Numbered from the stretch's first letter, positions 17,314-25,628 are shown. The stretch is 42,002 nt of DNA from Verrucomicrobiota bacterium (GCA_947471985.1 CANIZL010000059.1:1-42002); one strand, 5' to 3'. Made by a program: numbers and translations. The notes: a model not told the origin generated them from the sequence alone.

Positions 17314-17740
17314 CTCGAATTAATTTAAACTTTAGACAACAGCCCAAATTGCCATCGGAGGCACAATTACCGCAATTTGTTTTACTAAATTTTTCCCTTA
17401 TCAAATGCGGAATGTGTGGAATTTAGCGCCCTCTGGGCACTCACATGCTCCGTCTTCGTAGCCACCTAAACATCCACCTGAGGCCACACCCAAAACTAGA
17501 ACCAATAACTGGTAAATCCGGCCTGATGGAGGAAATGGATCGACCTCGACTTCTCTGCAGCTCTGCCCGGATCACCGACAATTCCAAATCAGCGCGGCCA
17601 TGAACTGGATGGAAGTGACCGGTACCGGGATCCGGCGATCCAGCGGGAACGCGAGCCGTTGACCGCATTCACCGGGCGGCTGGGAATACTTTCCATTGCC
17701 ACGCGGGCCGCTGGGGGTCTAAATGCGGCGTTCACGTTAC
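17314..17740. other. Gene-free divergent region with an AT-rich block
   Basis: 427 bases between the pyruvyl transferase and the hypothetical protein gene. The stretch 17318-17415 is strikingly AT-rich for this GC-rich DNA (AATTAATTTAAAC and TTTTACTAAATTTTTCCC occur) and is the likely promoter zone, mainly for the minus-strand gene. The remainder, to 17740, shows no gene, tRNA or repeat I can support. Confidence 0.45.
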
Positions 17741-18316
17741 ATGCTTGAATGGAACATTCAGTCCCGCGCACACCAGTGCCAGCTCACCGGCAAGTCCTTT
17801 GCCGAGGGCGAGGCCTTTCACACCGTGCTGCTGGATGCCAAAATCGGTTTTGAGCGGCTGGACCTGAGCACTCACGCCTGGCAGGAGCACGGAGCGGAAA
17901 TCAATCAACGACCCAACTTCATTTCCCATTGGGTCGGCACCTATGAACCGCCCCCGGCCGTCACACCCGATGCCATCCTCAAGGACGATGCGGAATCCCT
18001 CCTGCGCCGTCTGCTCGCCCAGAAGGACGAACGTTACGCCCCGTCGATCTTCATCCTGGCGGTGATGCTCGAGCGCAAGAAGATGCTTCGGGTCAAAAGT
18101 CAGGTGCGCGAGCACAAGCGCCGGGTGATCGTATACGAACACGTCAAAACGGGGGACATTCTGTTGATCAACGACCCCGACCTGCAGCTCGCCCAATTGG
18201 AAACGGTGCAGCGCGACGTCGCCTATCTTTTGGAAAACGGGCTGCCCGCGACGGGTACGCCCACCGAGGAACCCTTTAATCCCCCCAGTGAAAACACCAC
18301 CCTGACACCGGCTTGA
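17741..18316 (+). CDS. Conserved hypothetical protein preceding rnc
   Basis: A 191-residue soluble protein I do not recognise as a named family. From the ATG at 17741 it reads MLEWNIQSRAHQCQLTGKSF, then a GE-containing turn, a pattern (C, TG, F, GE) seen at the start of small zinc-ribbon-like or wedge folds, though only one cysteine is present. The middle holds a charged helical region (SLLRRLLAQKDERYAPSIFI, AVMLERKKMLRVK), then a short beta region (RVIVYEHVKTGDILLINDPD) and a proline/threonine-rich tail. An alternative ATG at 17723 would add six residues. It is 71 bases upstream of rnc in the same direction with a strong hairpin in between, so the linkage may not be a simple operon. Confidence 0.7.
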   Translation: MLEWNIQSRAHQCQLTGKSFAEGEAFHTVLLDAKIGFERLDLSTHAWQEHGAEINQRPNFISHWVGTYEPPPAVTPDAILKDDAESLLRRLLAQKDERYAPSIFILAVMLERKKMLRVKSQVREHKRRVIVYEHVKTGDILLINDPDLQLAQLETVQRDVAYLLENGLPATGTPTEEPFNPPSENTTLTPA

Positions 18317-18332
18317 GTCCTCGATGACGGAC

Positions 18333-18359
18333 GGCCGCGCGCGCTGATCGCGGGCGGCC
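18333..18359 (+). terminator. Strong hairpin between the hypothetical gene and rnc, possible terminator
   Basis: Arms GGCCGC (18333-18338) and GCGGCC (18354-18359) plus inner CGCG/CGCG pairs (18340-18343 with 18349-18352) around a 5-base loop. It starts 17 bases after the stop at 18316 and is followed by TTCGG, so the U-tract is poor. It could be a terminator, or an RNase III processing site given that rnc follows; the latter is speculation. Confidence 0.4.
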
Positions 18360-18387
18360 TTCGGTGATCGGGACGGGCCACCGTTCC

Positions 18388-19104
18388 ATGACGACCTCAC
18401 CTGCTCCCGTGGCGGAGTTGGAGGCGGCTATGAGTCACACGTTTCGTGACCCCGCGCTGCTTCGACTCGCCCTGACCCACCCCTCCCTGGCCCACGAGCT
18501 GGGCGGCGGACAAAGCCACAATCAGCGCCTCGAATTTCTGGGCGATGCCGTCCTGCAGCTCGCCATCACGACCGAGTTGTATCAAAAGTTCCCCCAACAC
18601 GGTGAAGGCGCCCTGACTCAAGCCCGGGCCCAACTGGTTAATCGAGGCACTCTGGCCGAACAGGGTCGCCGCCTCAATCTGGGCCAGCACCTCATCCTGT
18701 CGCGCGGCGAGGAAACCTGTGGTGGCCGCACGCGAGGCTCCACGATTGCCGATGCCTTCGAGGCGATTCTCGGGGCCGTTTTTTTGGACGCCGGCTACGA
18801 CGCCGCCCGCAATCTGATCCTCCACCTTTACCAGGAGACTCTGGTGGAGCTGGAGGTCGTGCCCAGCCAGGAGAATCCCAAAGGCGAACTACAGGAGCTG
18901 TTGCAGGCGGCCAGCCCGGAGCCACCGCGTTACGACTTATTGTCGGCCACAGGCCCCGACCACAGCCGGCACTTCGAATGCGCCGTCTTCCATGCCGGCC
19001 AGGAACTCGGGCGGGGTGGAGGGCGCAGCAAGAAGCTGGCGGAAAGCGCCGCCGCCGCCGCCGCCCTCGGCCGGGTCCGGGAACGCGGCCAGAACCCCAG
19101 CTAG
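18388..19104 (+). CDS. rnc: Ribonuclease III
   Basis: A 238-residue protein with an N-terminal RNase III domain and a C-terminal dsRNA-binding domain. Motifs are LALTHPSLAHE, the signature NQRLEFLGDAVL (residues 45-56) with Glu49 and Asp53, and IADAFEAILGAVFLDAGY with Asp122 and Glu125. These equal the E. coli catalytic residues E41, D45, D114 and E117. The position matching E. coli E38 is Gln46, a substitution at a non-essential site. The dsRBD shows NPKGELQELLQA and GGGRSKKLAESAAAAAALG. It processes rRNA and cleaves structured RNAs in the cytoplasm. I chose the ATG at 18388; one at 18364 would add eight residues. Confidence 0.95.
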   Translation: MTTSPAPVAELEAAMSHTFRDPALLRLALTHPSLAHELGGGQSHNQRLEFLGDAVLQLAITTELYQKFPQHGEGALTQARAQLVNRGTLAEQGRRLNLGQHLILSRGEETCGGRTRGSTIADAFEAILGAVFLDAGYDAARNLILHLYQETLVELEVVPSQENPKGELQELLQAASPEPPRYDLLSATGPDHSRHFECAVFHAGQELGRGGGRSKKLAESAAAAAALGRVRERGQNPS

Positions 19105-20046
19105 GCACGCGCCACCCCGGGCGGGCGGCCACTCACGGGGGGGCTTCCACCGTCATCCACCCTCGCGACCAACGGTCCCGCAGGCACCCCCAACCCGGTG
19201 CCAGGTTCACGTTTCCGACCCATTCCAATCCGGTGCCAGACTCGCTATCATACTTAACAGTAGGTCGTTATGTGCCAATCTCGGCATTCGGTTCACCCAG
19301 TGGCGAAATCGGACCAGGCTCCCTGTACTTGCCGCGGCCGGCTGCCGAAATGGGGTGCCAGGTTCAGTGTTTGGGAGGATCCAACCGCCCGCGGTCTGAG
19401 GTCCGCGCCAGATTCCCTATCCCGTACGGCGCAGCGCGGGGAATGGCGGAATCCCACCCCGGCTGACGCCTTCGATCCCCACCCAGGGCTACGAACCCAA
19501 GTCAAGGTCAGACCATTCCCCCGATCCAAGCCGATACTGCCGGATCTCCGGGTGATCTCCTCTCCGGCCCTTCAACCGGATCGCCCAAGGGGGTGGATCG
19601 GCTGCCCCCAAAACCTCAGCCACCGTCCAGGACACCCCTCCCGAGGTGGTATCCGCCGGTTTGCTTCGTCGCGATTACCACAACCCTTCGTCGCCATCTC
19701 TAAATTCATTCCCGGACAGACTGGATACACCCCGCGACACCCCAGCCTCGCCCGGCTACCGAGCCACGCCTTGATCCTTTCCAGCGCGCCATCATTCCCT
19801 CCCATGGCGTCACCGACCACCTCTGCGCGGGCTAGATAGAGTACCCGGCCGCCCGTCGCTTCACGTCCCAGATTGGCGCTCGAAATGTTCCCCCACCGAT
19901 CCATCCCCCTTGTCTGAAATAGGTGACGAGGTAGCTCCGGACCGTTGGCCGGAGGGTGAGCGGGTGGACAGCTTGCGACCCACCTCGGGCCGGCAGTGAA
20001 AATGCCACCCGATAAATCAAACCAACCAACGCCACGCAAAAGCGTT
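19105..20046. other. Gene-poor kilobase between rnc and the ArsR cassette
   Basis: No coding region here is supported. Open frames on both strands, including a 207-codon minus-strand frame at 19572-20195 that overlaps the arsR promoter and start, show no family motif and are rich in Gly, Arg and Pro as expected from GC-driven openness. The identifiable content is the degenerate repeat cluster at 19197-19424 and, at the right end, the arsR promoter. It may be eroded former coding or mobile DNA. Confidence 0.5.
19197..19424 (+). repeat. Orphan cluster of degenerate GTGCCAGG-type repeats
   Basis: About six diverged copies occur, starting near 19197, 19232, 19271, 19313, 19354 and 19405, with intervals of roughly 35-51 bases. 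The best copies are GGTGCCAGGTTCAC at 19197-19210 and GGTGCCAGGTTCAG at 19353-19366. The CTCCCTAT-type variant shows at 19232-19248 and 19405-19424 (GCGCCAGATTCCCTATCCCG). The same two variants occur on the opposite strand beside the transposase at 622-771. No transposase is nearby here. Confidence 0.5.
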
Positions 20047-20075
20047 TTGCCTTCCGTGGAATCGCCAGATATTAT
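20047..20075 (+). promoter_or_regulatory. Sigma-70-type promoter of the ArsR cassette
   Basis: TTGCCT at 20047-20052 and TATTAT at 20070-20075 are separated by exactly 17 bases. A start about seven bases after the -10 falls at 20082-20083, immediately before the ATG at 20084. The transcript would be leaderless or nearly so, and no ribosome-binding site is visible, which agrees. Confidence 0.6.
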
Positions 20076-20094
20076 TAAACCATATGGTTGAATA
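20073..20094. promoter_or_regulatory. Palindromic operator overlapping the arsR start codon
   Basis: A 22-bp palindrome with 10 of 11 pairs matched is centred between 20083 and 20084; its core is AACCATATGGTT. The start ATG sits inside the right arm and the left arm touches the -10 element. ArsR-type regulators of this subfamily often autoregulate through a site of this kind, so binding by the encoded ArsR would block its own transcription. Confidence 0.6.
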
Positions 20095-20443
20095 TAACTC
20101 CAAAGTTTTGGACCGGACGTTCGGAGCCCTGGCGGATCCGACCCGACGGCGGATTCTGGCGCAACTGGCGAAAGGCGACCGGTGTGTGACCGCACTGGCG
20201 AAGCCGCATGCGATGTCGCTGGCGGCGGTGTCGAAGCACCTGACCGTGCTGGAAAGGGCGGGCTTGGTCCGGCGGCGGCGCCAGGGGCGGGTGCATTCCC
20301 TCGCGTTGGAGGCGAAGCCGATGCAGGAGGCGCAGGCGTGGATCGATCGGTATCGGAAATTCTGGGAGGGCAATCTGGATCAATTCGAAAACTATTTGGA
20401 CCAACTACAAAAACCGAAGGGTGCTCATGAAGACGGGAAATAA
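20084..20443 (+). CDS. ArsR-family transcriptional repressor (SRPBCC-linked type)
   Basis: A 119-residue winged-helix protein beginning MVEYNSKVLDRTFGALADPT. The RRRILAQLAKGDRCVTALA, MSLAAVSKHLTVLERAGLV and RRRRQGRVHSLAL segments form the DNA-binding domain. No metal-binding cysteine box (ELCVCDL) is present, so it is not a classical arsenic sensor. It belongs to the group that pairs with SRPBCC (AHSA1) genes. It overlaps the next gene by 17 bases. The promoter and a palindromic operator lie at its start codon, which supports autoregulation of the cassette. The inducing signal is unknown. Confidence 0.9.
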   Translation: MVEYNSKVLDRTFGALADPTRRRILAQLAKGDRCVTALAKPHAMSLAAVSKHLTVLERAGLVRRRRQGRVHSLALEAKPMQEAQAWIDRYRKFWEGNLDQFENYLDQLQKPKGAHEDGK

Positions 20444-20918
20444 TGAACTACAGAAGCCGGATGACGCGACACTGATCCTGCGACGGATGTTGAATGCGCC
20501 GCCCGAGCTGGCCTTCAAGGCCTGGACGACAGCGGAACATATCCAACAATGGATGCGCCCGGAACCGGGGATGATAATTCCGCTCGCGATCATGGATTTA
20601 CGCGTCGGCGGAAAATTCCGCATCCAGATGCAGAAACCGGACGGGGAGTTTTTCACCGCCGTGGGGGAGTTCCGCGAGGTCCGGGCGCCGGAGCGTCTGG
20701 TTTATACCTGGGATTGGGAGAAGGACGGCTCCGGATCAGAGTTTGGTGAAGTGGAAGGCAAACCGTCCTTGATCACCGTGGAATTTCTGAAGCGGGGCGA
20801 GCGGACGGAGTTCGTGATGACCCACACCCGATTCGCCACACCAGCGAGCCGGGACAATCACGCTATGGGTTGGAGCCGGGCGGTGGAAAGCTTCGCGAAT
20901 TTGGCCGAGCACCAATAA
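20427..20918 (+). CDS. SRPBCC domain protein (AHSA1/START-like)
   Basis: A 163-residue protein starting MKTGNNELQKPDDATLILRR, with AHSA1 family features: LNAPPELAFKAWTTAEHIQQWM, DLRVGGKFRIQM, GEFREVRAPERLVYTWDWE, SLITVEFLKRGERTEFVMTH and the C-terminal helix GWSRAVESFANLAEH. The fold makes a hydrophobic ligand cavity; no ligand can be inferred. The ATG at 20427 has GAAGG six bases upstream and lies inside the end of arsR, so the two are translationally coupled. ArsR-SRPBCC pairs are widespread and generally of unknown physiological role. Confidence 0.88.
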   Translation: MKTGNNELQKPDDATLILRRMLNAPPELAFKAWTTAEHIQQWMRPEPGMIIPLAIMDLRVGGKFRIQMQKPDGEFFTAVGEFREVRAPERLVYTWDWEKDGSGSEFGEVEGKPSLITVEFLKRGERTEFVMTHTRFATPASRDNHAMGWSRAVESFANLAEHQ

Positions 20919-20941
20919 TCCCATCGATACCGCAATACCCC

Positions 20942-21373
20942 ATGACCCAAGTAACCACTCCGTTCGGCGGCGGCTGCGCCTGTGGCGCGATTCGCTATGA
21001 AGGCACGGCTGAGCCGCTGCTGGTGCTGAACTGCCACTGCCGGGATTGCCAGCAATCCAGCGGCGGTCCGTTCTCATCGTTCGTCGTCCTGCCCGCGAAC
21101 GCCTTCAAATGCGTGCAAGGCACCCTGCGTTTTCATGCCTCTCCCAGTGAAATGGGCGGCCAGACCCGTCGGGGCTTTTGCGCGGAATGCGGTTCGCCCA
21201 TCCTCGGAAAACCGGACGCGGCCCCGCATATCATTGCCCTCCGCGCGGGAAGCCTGGACGATCCCAGCCGGTTCAAACCGCAGATGGATGTTTGGACCTC
21301 CGATGCACATCCGTGGACCCGGTGGTCACCCGGCTTGCCCGCGTTCGCCAAGTACCCGCCGATGGGTGATTAA
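20942..21373 (+). CDS. GFA/CENP-V domain zinc protein
   Basis: A 143-residue protein from the ATG at 20942 with the Cys pattern of the GFA family: GGCACGAIRYEG (Cys12, Cys14), NCHCRDCQQSSG (Cys31, Cys33, Cys36) and GFCAECGSPIL (Cys80, Cys83). These bind two zinc ions. The founding member was called glutathione-dependent formaldehyde-activating enzyme, but that activity is disputed and most relatives have unknown function. It follows the SRPBCC gene by 23 bases and probably belongs to the same transcript. An upstream in-frame ATG at 20870 lies within the previous gene and is unlikely. Confidence 0.88.
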   Translation: MTQVTTPFGGGCACGAIRYEGTAEPLLVLNCHCRDCQQSSGGPFSSFVVLPANAFKCVQGTLRFHASPSEMGGQTRRGFCAECGSPILGKPDAAPHIIALRAGSLDDPSRFKPQMDVWTSDAHPWTRWSPGLPAFAKYPPMGD

Positions 21374-21418
21374 GCGCACTCGGCCACGGGCGATGCCAGC
21401 GCGGGCTTACACCCCGTC

Positions 21419-22903
21419 TCACGCCAGGATTTCCCGAACGATCTGTGCGGGGTTGACTCCGGTCAGCTTCTCCTGCAGGCCGTTTCGTTCGAGGAAAAGC
21501 TCCTCGTGATTCAAGCCCAGCAGGTGCAGGATCGTGGCGTGCCAGTCGGGCACACTGACACGCCCCTCCACCGCGGTCATTCCCAGTTCGTCGGTGGCAC
21601 CGTGCACGATCCCGCGCCGCACCCCACCCCCGGCCATCCAGGTGGTGAAGGCGTTCTTGTTGTGATCCCGCCCGGCGTTCTGCTCGTTGCGATCCTCACT
21701 CAACTGGGCAATGGGCAGCCGGCCAAATTCCCCGCCCCAGACCACCAGTGTGGAATCCAGCAGCCCGCGCCGCTTCAAATCCGTCAGCAGTGCGGCGATC
21801 GGTTGATCCGTCTTCCGACACGCGGTTTTCAAGCCCGCTTCAATCGCCGTGTGATGATCCCAGATCTGGCCGTTGATGAAGATCTGCACAAATCGGACCC
21901 CGCGCTCCACCAGACGCCGCGCAATCAAACAGCGACGGCCGTAGGAATCCGTGGCCGCCTGCCCGATGCCGTACAGTTCCCGGGTCGCCGCGTCCTCGCC
22001 AGTGACATCCAGCGCGTCGCCCGCGGCCAGTTGCATCCGACCCGCGAGTTCATAACTGGAAATGCGCGCCTCCAAGGCCGACTGATGCGGTCGCGCAGCG
22101 AGATGACGGCGATCGAACCGGGCGAGAAAATCCTGCGCCGCCTGCGCCACCCGCGGCGGGTCCGCCGGATTGGGCCGCAGATTCAACACCGGGACACCCT
22201 GCGATCGAAACCGAGTTCCTTGACAAACCGGCGGCAGAAATCCCGCGGTCCAATTTTCAATCCCGTTGACCGGTAATCCCTCGGGATCGTCCAGCACCAC
22301 ATAGGCCGGCAGATTCCGATTTTCCGAACCCAGCCCGTACACGATCCAGGAGCCCATCACGGGATAACCGGTGCGCATTTGTCCGGACTGAATGATATTT
22401 AACGCGGGCTCGTGCGTGAGGTTCGTGGTGTACATCCCGCGGAGCACTGCCAACTCATCCGCACACCGCGCGAGATGCGGATAAAGTTCACTGACCCAGA
22501 GCCCGGATTCGCCGTGCTGACGAAACTGGAACGGGCTGCGCAAGATGGCGCCGGCCGAGGCAATGTTCTCCACCTCGCCGGCAATCTTGTTGAAGTAGGA
22601 TTGGCCGTGACGTCGGGTGAGTTCCGGTTTGGGATCCAGCAAGTCCATCTGGCTGGGTCCGCCGTTCATGAACAACTGGATCACCGACCGGGCCCGGGGC
22701 GGGAAATGCGTCGACCGCGGTGCCAGTCGATCCCCTTCTCCGGCGCCCGCGCCAGCCATACCCGAGGGGCTCGCCGCCCGCAGTAAATCGGCACCCAAAA
22801 GCTCGGCCAACGCCGCACCATAGACGCCCCCGGCGACGCTCTGAAACCACGCCCGTCGGGTCGACCTGAGGCCGAGCGCTTTCGGGTTACCAATGGGAGT
22901 CAT
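21419..22903 (-). CDS. DUF1501 domain protein, second copy, Tat-exported
   Basis: A 494-residue protein with a Tat-like N-terminus (STRRAWFQSVAGGVYGAAL). DUF1501 motifs are VIQLFMNGGPSQMDLLDPKP, YPVMGSWIVYGLGSENRNLP, RRLVERGVRFVQIF, LVVWGGEFGRLP and GRDHNKNAFTTWMAGGGVRRG. It is a paralogue of the protein at 3169-4584, but diverged enough that the pairs are not a recent duplication. It follows the DUF1549 gene by 19 bases on the same strand and is its functional partner by context. It converges with the GFA gene. Confidence 0.92.
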   Translation of the reverse strand: MTPIGNPKALGLRSTRRAWFQSVAGGVYGAALAELLGADLLRAASPSGMAGAGAGEGDRLAPRSTHFPPRARSVIQLFMNGGPSQMDLLDPKPELTRRHGQSYFNKIAGEVENIASAGAILRSPFQFRQHGESGLWVSELYPHLARCADELAVLRGMYTTNLTHEPALNIIQSGQMRTGYPVMGSWIVYGLGSENRNLPAYVVLDDPEGLPVNGIENWTAGFLPPVCQGTRFRSQGVPVLNLRPNPADPPRVAQAAQDFLARFDRRHLAARPHQSALEARISSYELAGRMQLAAGDALDVTGEDAATRELYGIGQAATDSYGRRCLIARRLVERGVRFVQIFINGQIWDHHTAIEAGLKTACRKTDQPIAALLTDLKRRGLLDSTLVVWGGEFGRLPIAQLSEDRNEQNAGRDHNKNAFTTWMAGGGVRRGIVHGATDELGMTAVEGRVSVPDWHATILHLLGLNHEELFLERNGLQEKLTGVNPAQIVREILA

Positions 22904-22922
22904 GTGCCTAATTCCGCCCCTT

Positions 22923-25628
22923 TCAATCGAGATAAAGGAACTCGGCGGAGTTCATCAACAAGTGGCACAGCGTCGTGAGCGCCAGTGATTCCGCTGCGGC
23001 CGGCCCACCCGAAGAAGCCGCCACGCACTCCCGCCAGAGCCGCACGCTCTCCGCCATCTCTTCCGGCCGCGGCTCCCGGGCAAACGCCACCTGAAAAGCC
23101 CGGGTGACCCGCGCCTCCATCGTGCCGCCCGCCTCCCGTTCCACCCGCCGGGCAAAGCGCCCCGCCAACTCGCGCAGCAGCGGATCGTTCAACAATTGCA
23201 GCGCCTGTGTGGCGACGTTGGATTCACCCCGTTGCACACAATTGGGATTCATCGGCGGCAGATCGAACACCTCCAGTAGCGTTGGAATTTCCTTCCGCGT
23301 CTGCTGGCCATAAATGCTGCGTCGCCAGCGATCCCCGCGTCGACCCGGGGCGATTGATCCGTCCGGACGGGATTCCACCGGTATCGCCGGTCCGGAGGCC
23401 GCATCGTCACGGGCATCCGCCACCGCCACGCACGCGTCCCACAACGCCTCCGCATCCAATCGCAACATCGGCCGCCGGGAGAACAGTGCGTTGTCCGGAT
23501 CCGCGCGCAGGGTTTCGGCCGGGGCTTCGGAGACCTGCCGATACGTGGTGGAGGTCACGAGCAATCGGTGCAGGGGCTTCATCCGCCAATGGCCCGCCAC
23601 GAATTCTCCCGCCAGCCAGTCGAGCAACTGCGGGTGCGTCGGCGCGGCTCCCGTGCGGCCGAAATTATCCAGGGTGCGAACCAAGCCACGCCCAAAGTGA
23701 TGACGCCAGAGGCGATTCACCATCACGCGGCTCGTCAGCGGATGATCCGGACGCGTGAGCCAGCGGGCGAAGGCCAGACGGCGGCCGGTTTGAACGGCTC
23801 CGGGCCAGGGAGGCACGGGTTCAAAGCGCTCGCCTGAATCCGTTAAGACCGCCGGCACTCCCGCCGTCACCCGCGCCCCGGGACGTTGGTAATCGCCGCG
23901 TACGTAAATGTAGGTCGGCGACGGCTGCCCGCGATCCCACAAGGCCGCCACCCGCGGCTCGGGCGGGCGCGAGGATTCCAAACCGGCCAGCTCATCGCAG
24001 TGTTTCCGAAACCCGGCATCCCAATCCTTCAGCCGATTGCGCGCGGCATTCCACCAGGATTCGTATTTCGCCGCGAGTTCCCGCTGCGCCGCTGTGCGCG
24101 CCGATTCCGCCACGGCAAAAACCGCACGCACGAGGTCGCGCTCGGTCGCCGACACTTTGGCCAATTCAGCTTCACGAAATCTTGCCCGAACGGATTCCTC
24201 TTCCACCGCGAGTGACCGGGTCGCGGCAGCACTACGGGCCTCGTGTTGCTCGCGCTCGGTCTGCCAGGCGAGGCGCTCGGAAGTGCTCACGTAGGGCAGC
24301 GTCCGTTCCGAAAGATGGCCACTGTTCCCCGCCCCGCCGTAGGGACGCAGATCCGGCTTCATCCAATTGTACTCGTCCAGGGCGCCCTTGAAGATGTCGG
24401 TCAGCCGAAAATAATCGCGCTGCGGCAACGGATCGAACTTGTGATCGTGGCAGCGGGCACATTTCAGCGTGAGCCCCAGCACACCCGACCCCAGCACGTC
24501 CAGGGCATCGCCCATCACATCCAATCGATCCGGCACAAAGCCCGTGATATTGGCCCAGGTGGGGTCCGGTCCCTGACGCAGAAAGGCCGTCGCCACCAGA
24601 TTGTCCGCCAGGGCCGGTGTGATTTCCGCGGCCCCCGCCACATCCGCCAATTCATCACCGGCAAGCTGTTCGAGCAGGAATCGGTCGTAGGGCTTGTCGG
24701 CGTTGAACGACCGGATGACGTAATCGCGGTAGCGATACATATGGGGTCGGGGCAGATGCTGCTCCCGCTTGCCCTCAACATCCGAGTATCCCGCCACATC
24801 CAGCCAGTAGCGCCCCCAGCGTTCGCCGTAGTGCGGGGAAGCCAGCAGCCGGTCCACGAGATTTTCGTAGGCGTCGGGCGAAGAATCCGCGATGAAGGCC
24901 GCGGTCTCCTCCGGCGTGGGTGGCAGGCCAAGCAGATCGAAATAGAGCCGGCGCACGAGCACGGATCTGGGTGCTTCAGGAGCGAAATCGAGGTGACGCT
25001 CGATCAGCTTTTCCAAAATAAAGGCGTCCACCGGATTGCGCAGCCGGCGCCGATCCAACACCGCCGGCGGAGTCACCGGGCGCAGTCGTTGGAAAGACCA
25101 GAAATCCCGCTCGTTGTCTTTGACCAGCGGATCTGCCCGAGTGCCGGCGACATCGGAAACCGGTGACTCCTCGAGGGCGCCGTCGCGAATCCAAGCGGTG
25201 AGTTTCTCCAACGAGGTGGCGGGCACCGGTTTTACGTTCGCCTCGACCAATCGTTTATTGGGCGGGCATTCGCCATCCCGGATCCGCCGCAGGAGCAAAC
25301 TCTCCTCGGGGTTTCCCGGAATGATCGACGGCCCGGATCGCCCGCCTTTTCGGAGCGTGGCCATCGTCCGCAGATCCAATCCTCCTTCCTGGGCGCTGCC
25401 CCCATGGCAGGCCCAGCAATGCTGCATCAGAATTGGCGTGGGCTGGTGAAAGCGGGGATTCGCGGGCACCGGGGCGGGCACGGCGGCGGCGGAAGCGGCA
25501 CCGAGACTTCCCAGACCGACAGCGAGCAGGAGCGAAAGAGCCAGCAACGGGAGCGCCTTTCGGCGCGTCGAACCGGAAACCAGGTGACGTCGCCGATCCG
25601 ATTCCGCGTGGCCCAACCGTCGGATCAT
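22923..25628 (-). CDS. PSCyt1-DUF1549-DUF1553 protein with haem-binding motif
   Basis: A 901-residue exported protein from the ATG at 25628 (signal helix ALPLLALSLLLAVGLGSLG). An N-terminal PSCyt1 domain contains the c-type haem motif CWACH (residues 71-75) and GLDLRTMATLRKGGRSGP and PGNPEESLLLRRIRDG. DUF1549 follows (VDAFILEKLIERHLDF, YFDLLGLPPTPEETAAFI, YGERWGRYWLDVAGYSD, LKCARCHDHKFDPLPQRDYF), then DUF1553 (SRVMVNRLWRHHFGRGLVRT, ATQALQLLNDPLLRELA). Unlike its paralogue at 1005-3179, it carries the cytochrome domain, suggesting electron transfer in the periplasm. A frame reaching to 25814 would overlap ribBA and is not supported. Family function is unknown. Confidence 0.9.
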   Translation of the reverse strand: MIRRLGHAESDRRRHLVSGSTRRKALPLLALSLLLAVGLGSLGAASAAAVPAPVPANPRFHQPTPILMQHCWACHGGSAQEGGLDLRTMATLRKGGRSGPSIIPGNPEESLLLRRIRDGECPPNKRLVEANVKPVPATSLEKLTAWIRDGALEESPVSDVAGTRADPLVKDNERDFWSFQRLRPVTPPAVLDRRRLRNPVDAFILEKLIERHLDFAPEAPRSVLVRRLYFDLLGLPPTPEETAAFIADSSPDAYENLVDRLLASPHYGERWGRYWLDVAGYSDVEGKREQHLPRPHMYRYRDYVIRSFNADKPYDRFLLEQLAGDELADVAGAAEITPALADNLVATAFLRQGPDPTWANITGFVPDRLDVMGDALDVLGSGVLGLTLKCARCHDHKFDPLPQRDYFRLTDIFKGALDEYNWMKPDLRPYGGAGNSGHLSERTLPYVSTSERLAWQTEREQHEARSAAATRSLAVEEESVRARFREAELAKVSATERDLVRAVFAVAESARTAAQRELAAKYESWWNAARNRLKDWDAGFRKHCDELAGLESSRPPEPRVAALWDRGQPSPTYIYVRGDYQRPGARVTAGVPAVLTDSGERFEPVPPWPGAVQTGRRLAFARWLTRPDHPLTSRVMVNRLWRHHFGRGLVRTLDNFGRTGAAPTHPQLLDWLAGEFVAGHWRMKPLHRLLVTSTTYRQVSEAPAETLRADPDNALFSRRPMLRLDAEALWDACVAVADARDDAASGPAIPVESRPDGSIAPGRRGDRWRRSIYGQQTRKEIPTLLEVFDLPPMNPNCVQRGESNVATQALQLLNDPLLRELAGRFARRVEREAGGTMEARVTRAFQVAFAREPRPEEMAESVRLWRECVAASSGGPAAAESLALTTLCHLLMNSAEFLYLD

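Noticed and set aside
19197-19424. CRISPR array
   Set aside because: The repeats are short, heavily diverged and of two types, spacing varies, and no cas gene is present.
19572-20195. 207-codon minus-strand open frame between rnc and arsR
   Set aside because: It overlaps the arsR promoter and start, has no motif and no usable ribosome-binding site; I could not link it to a family.
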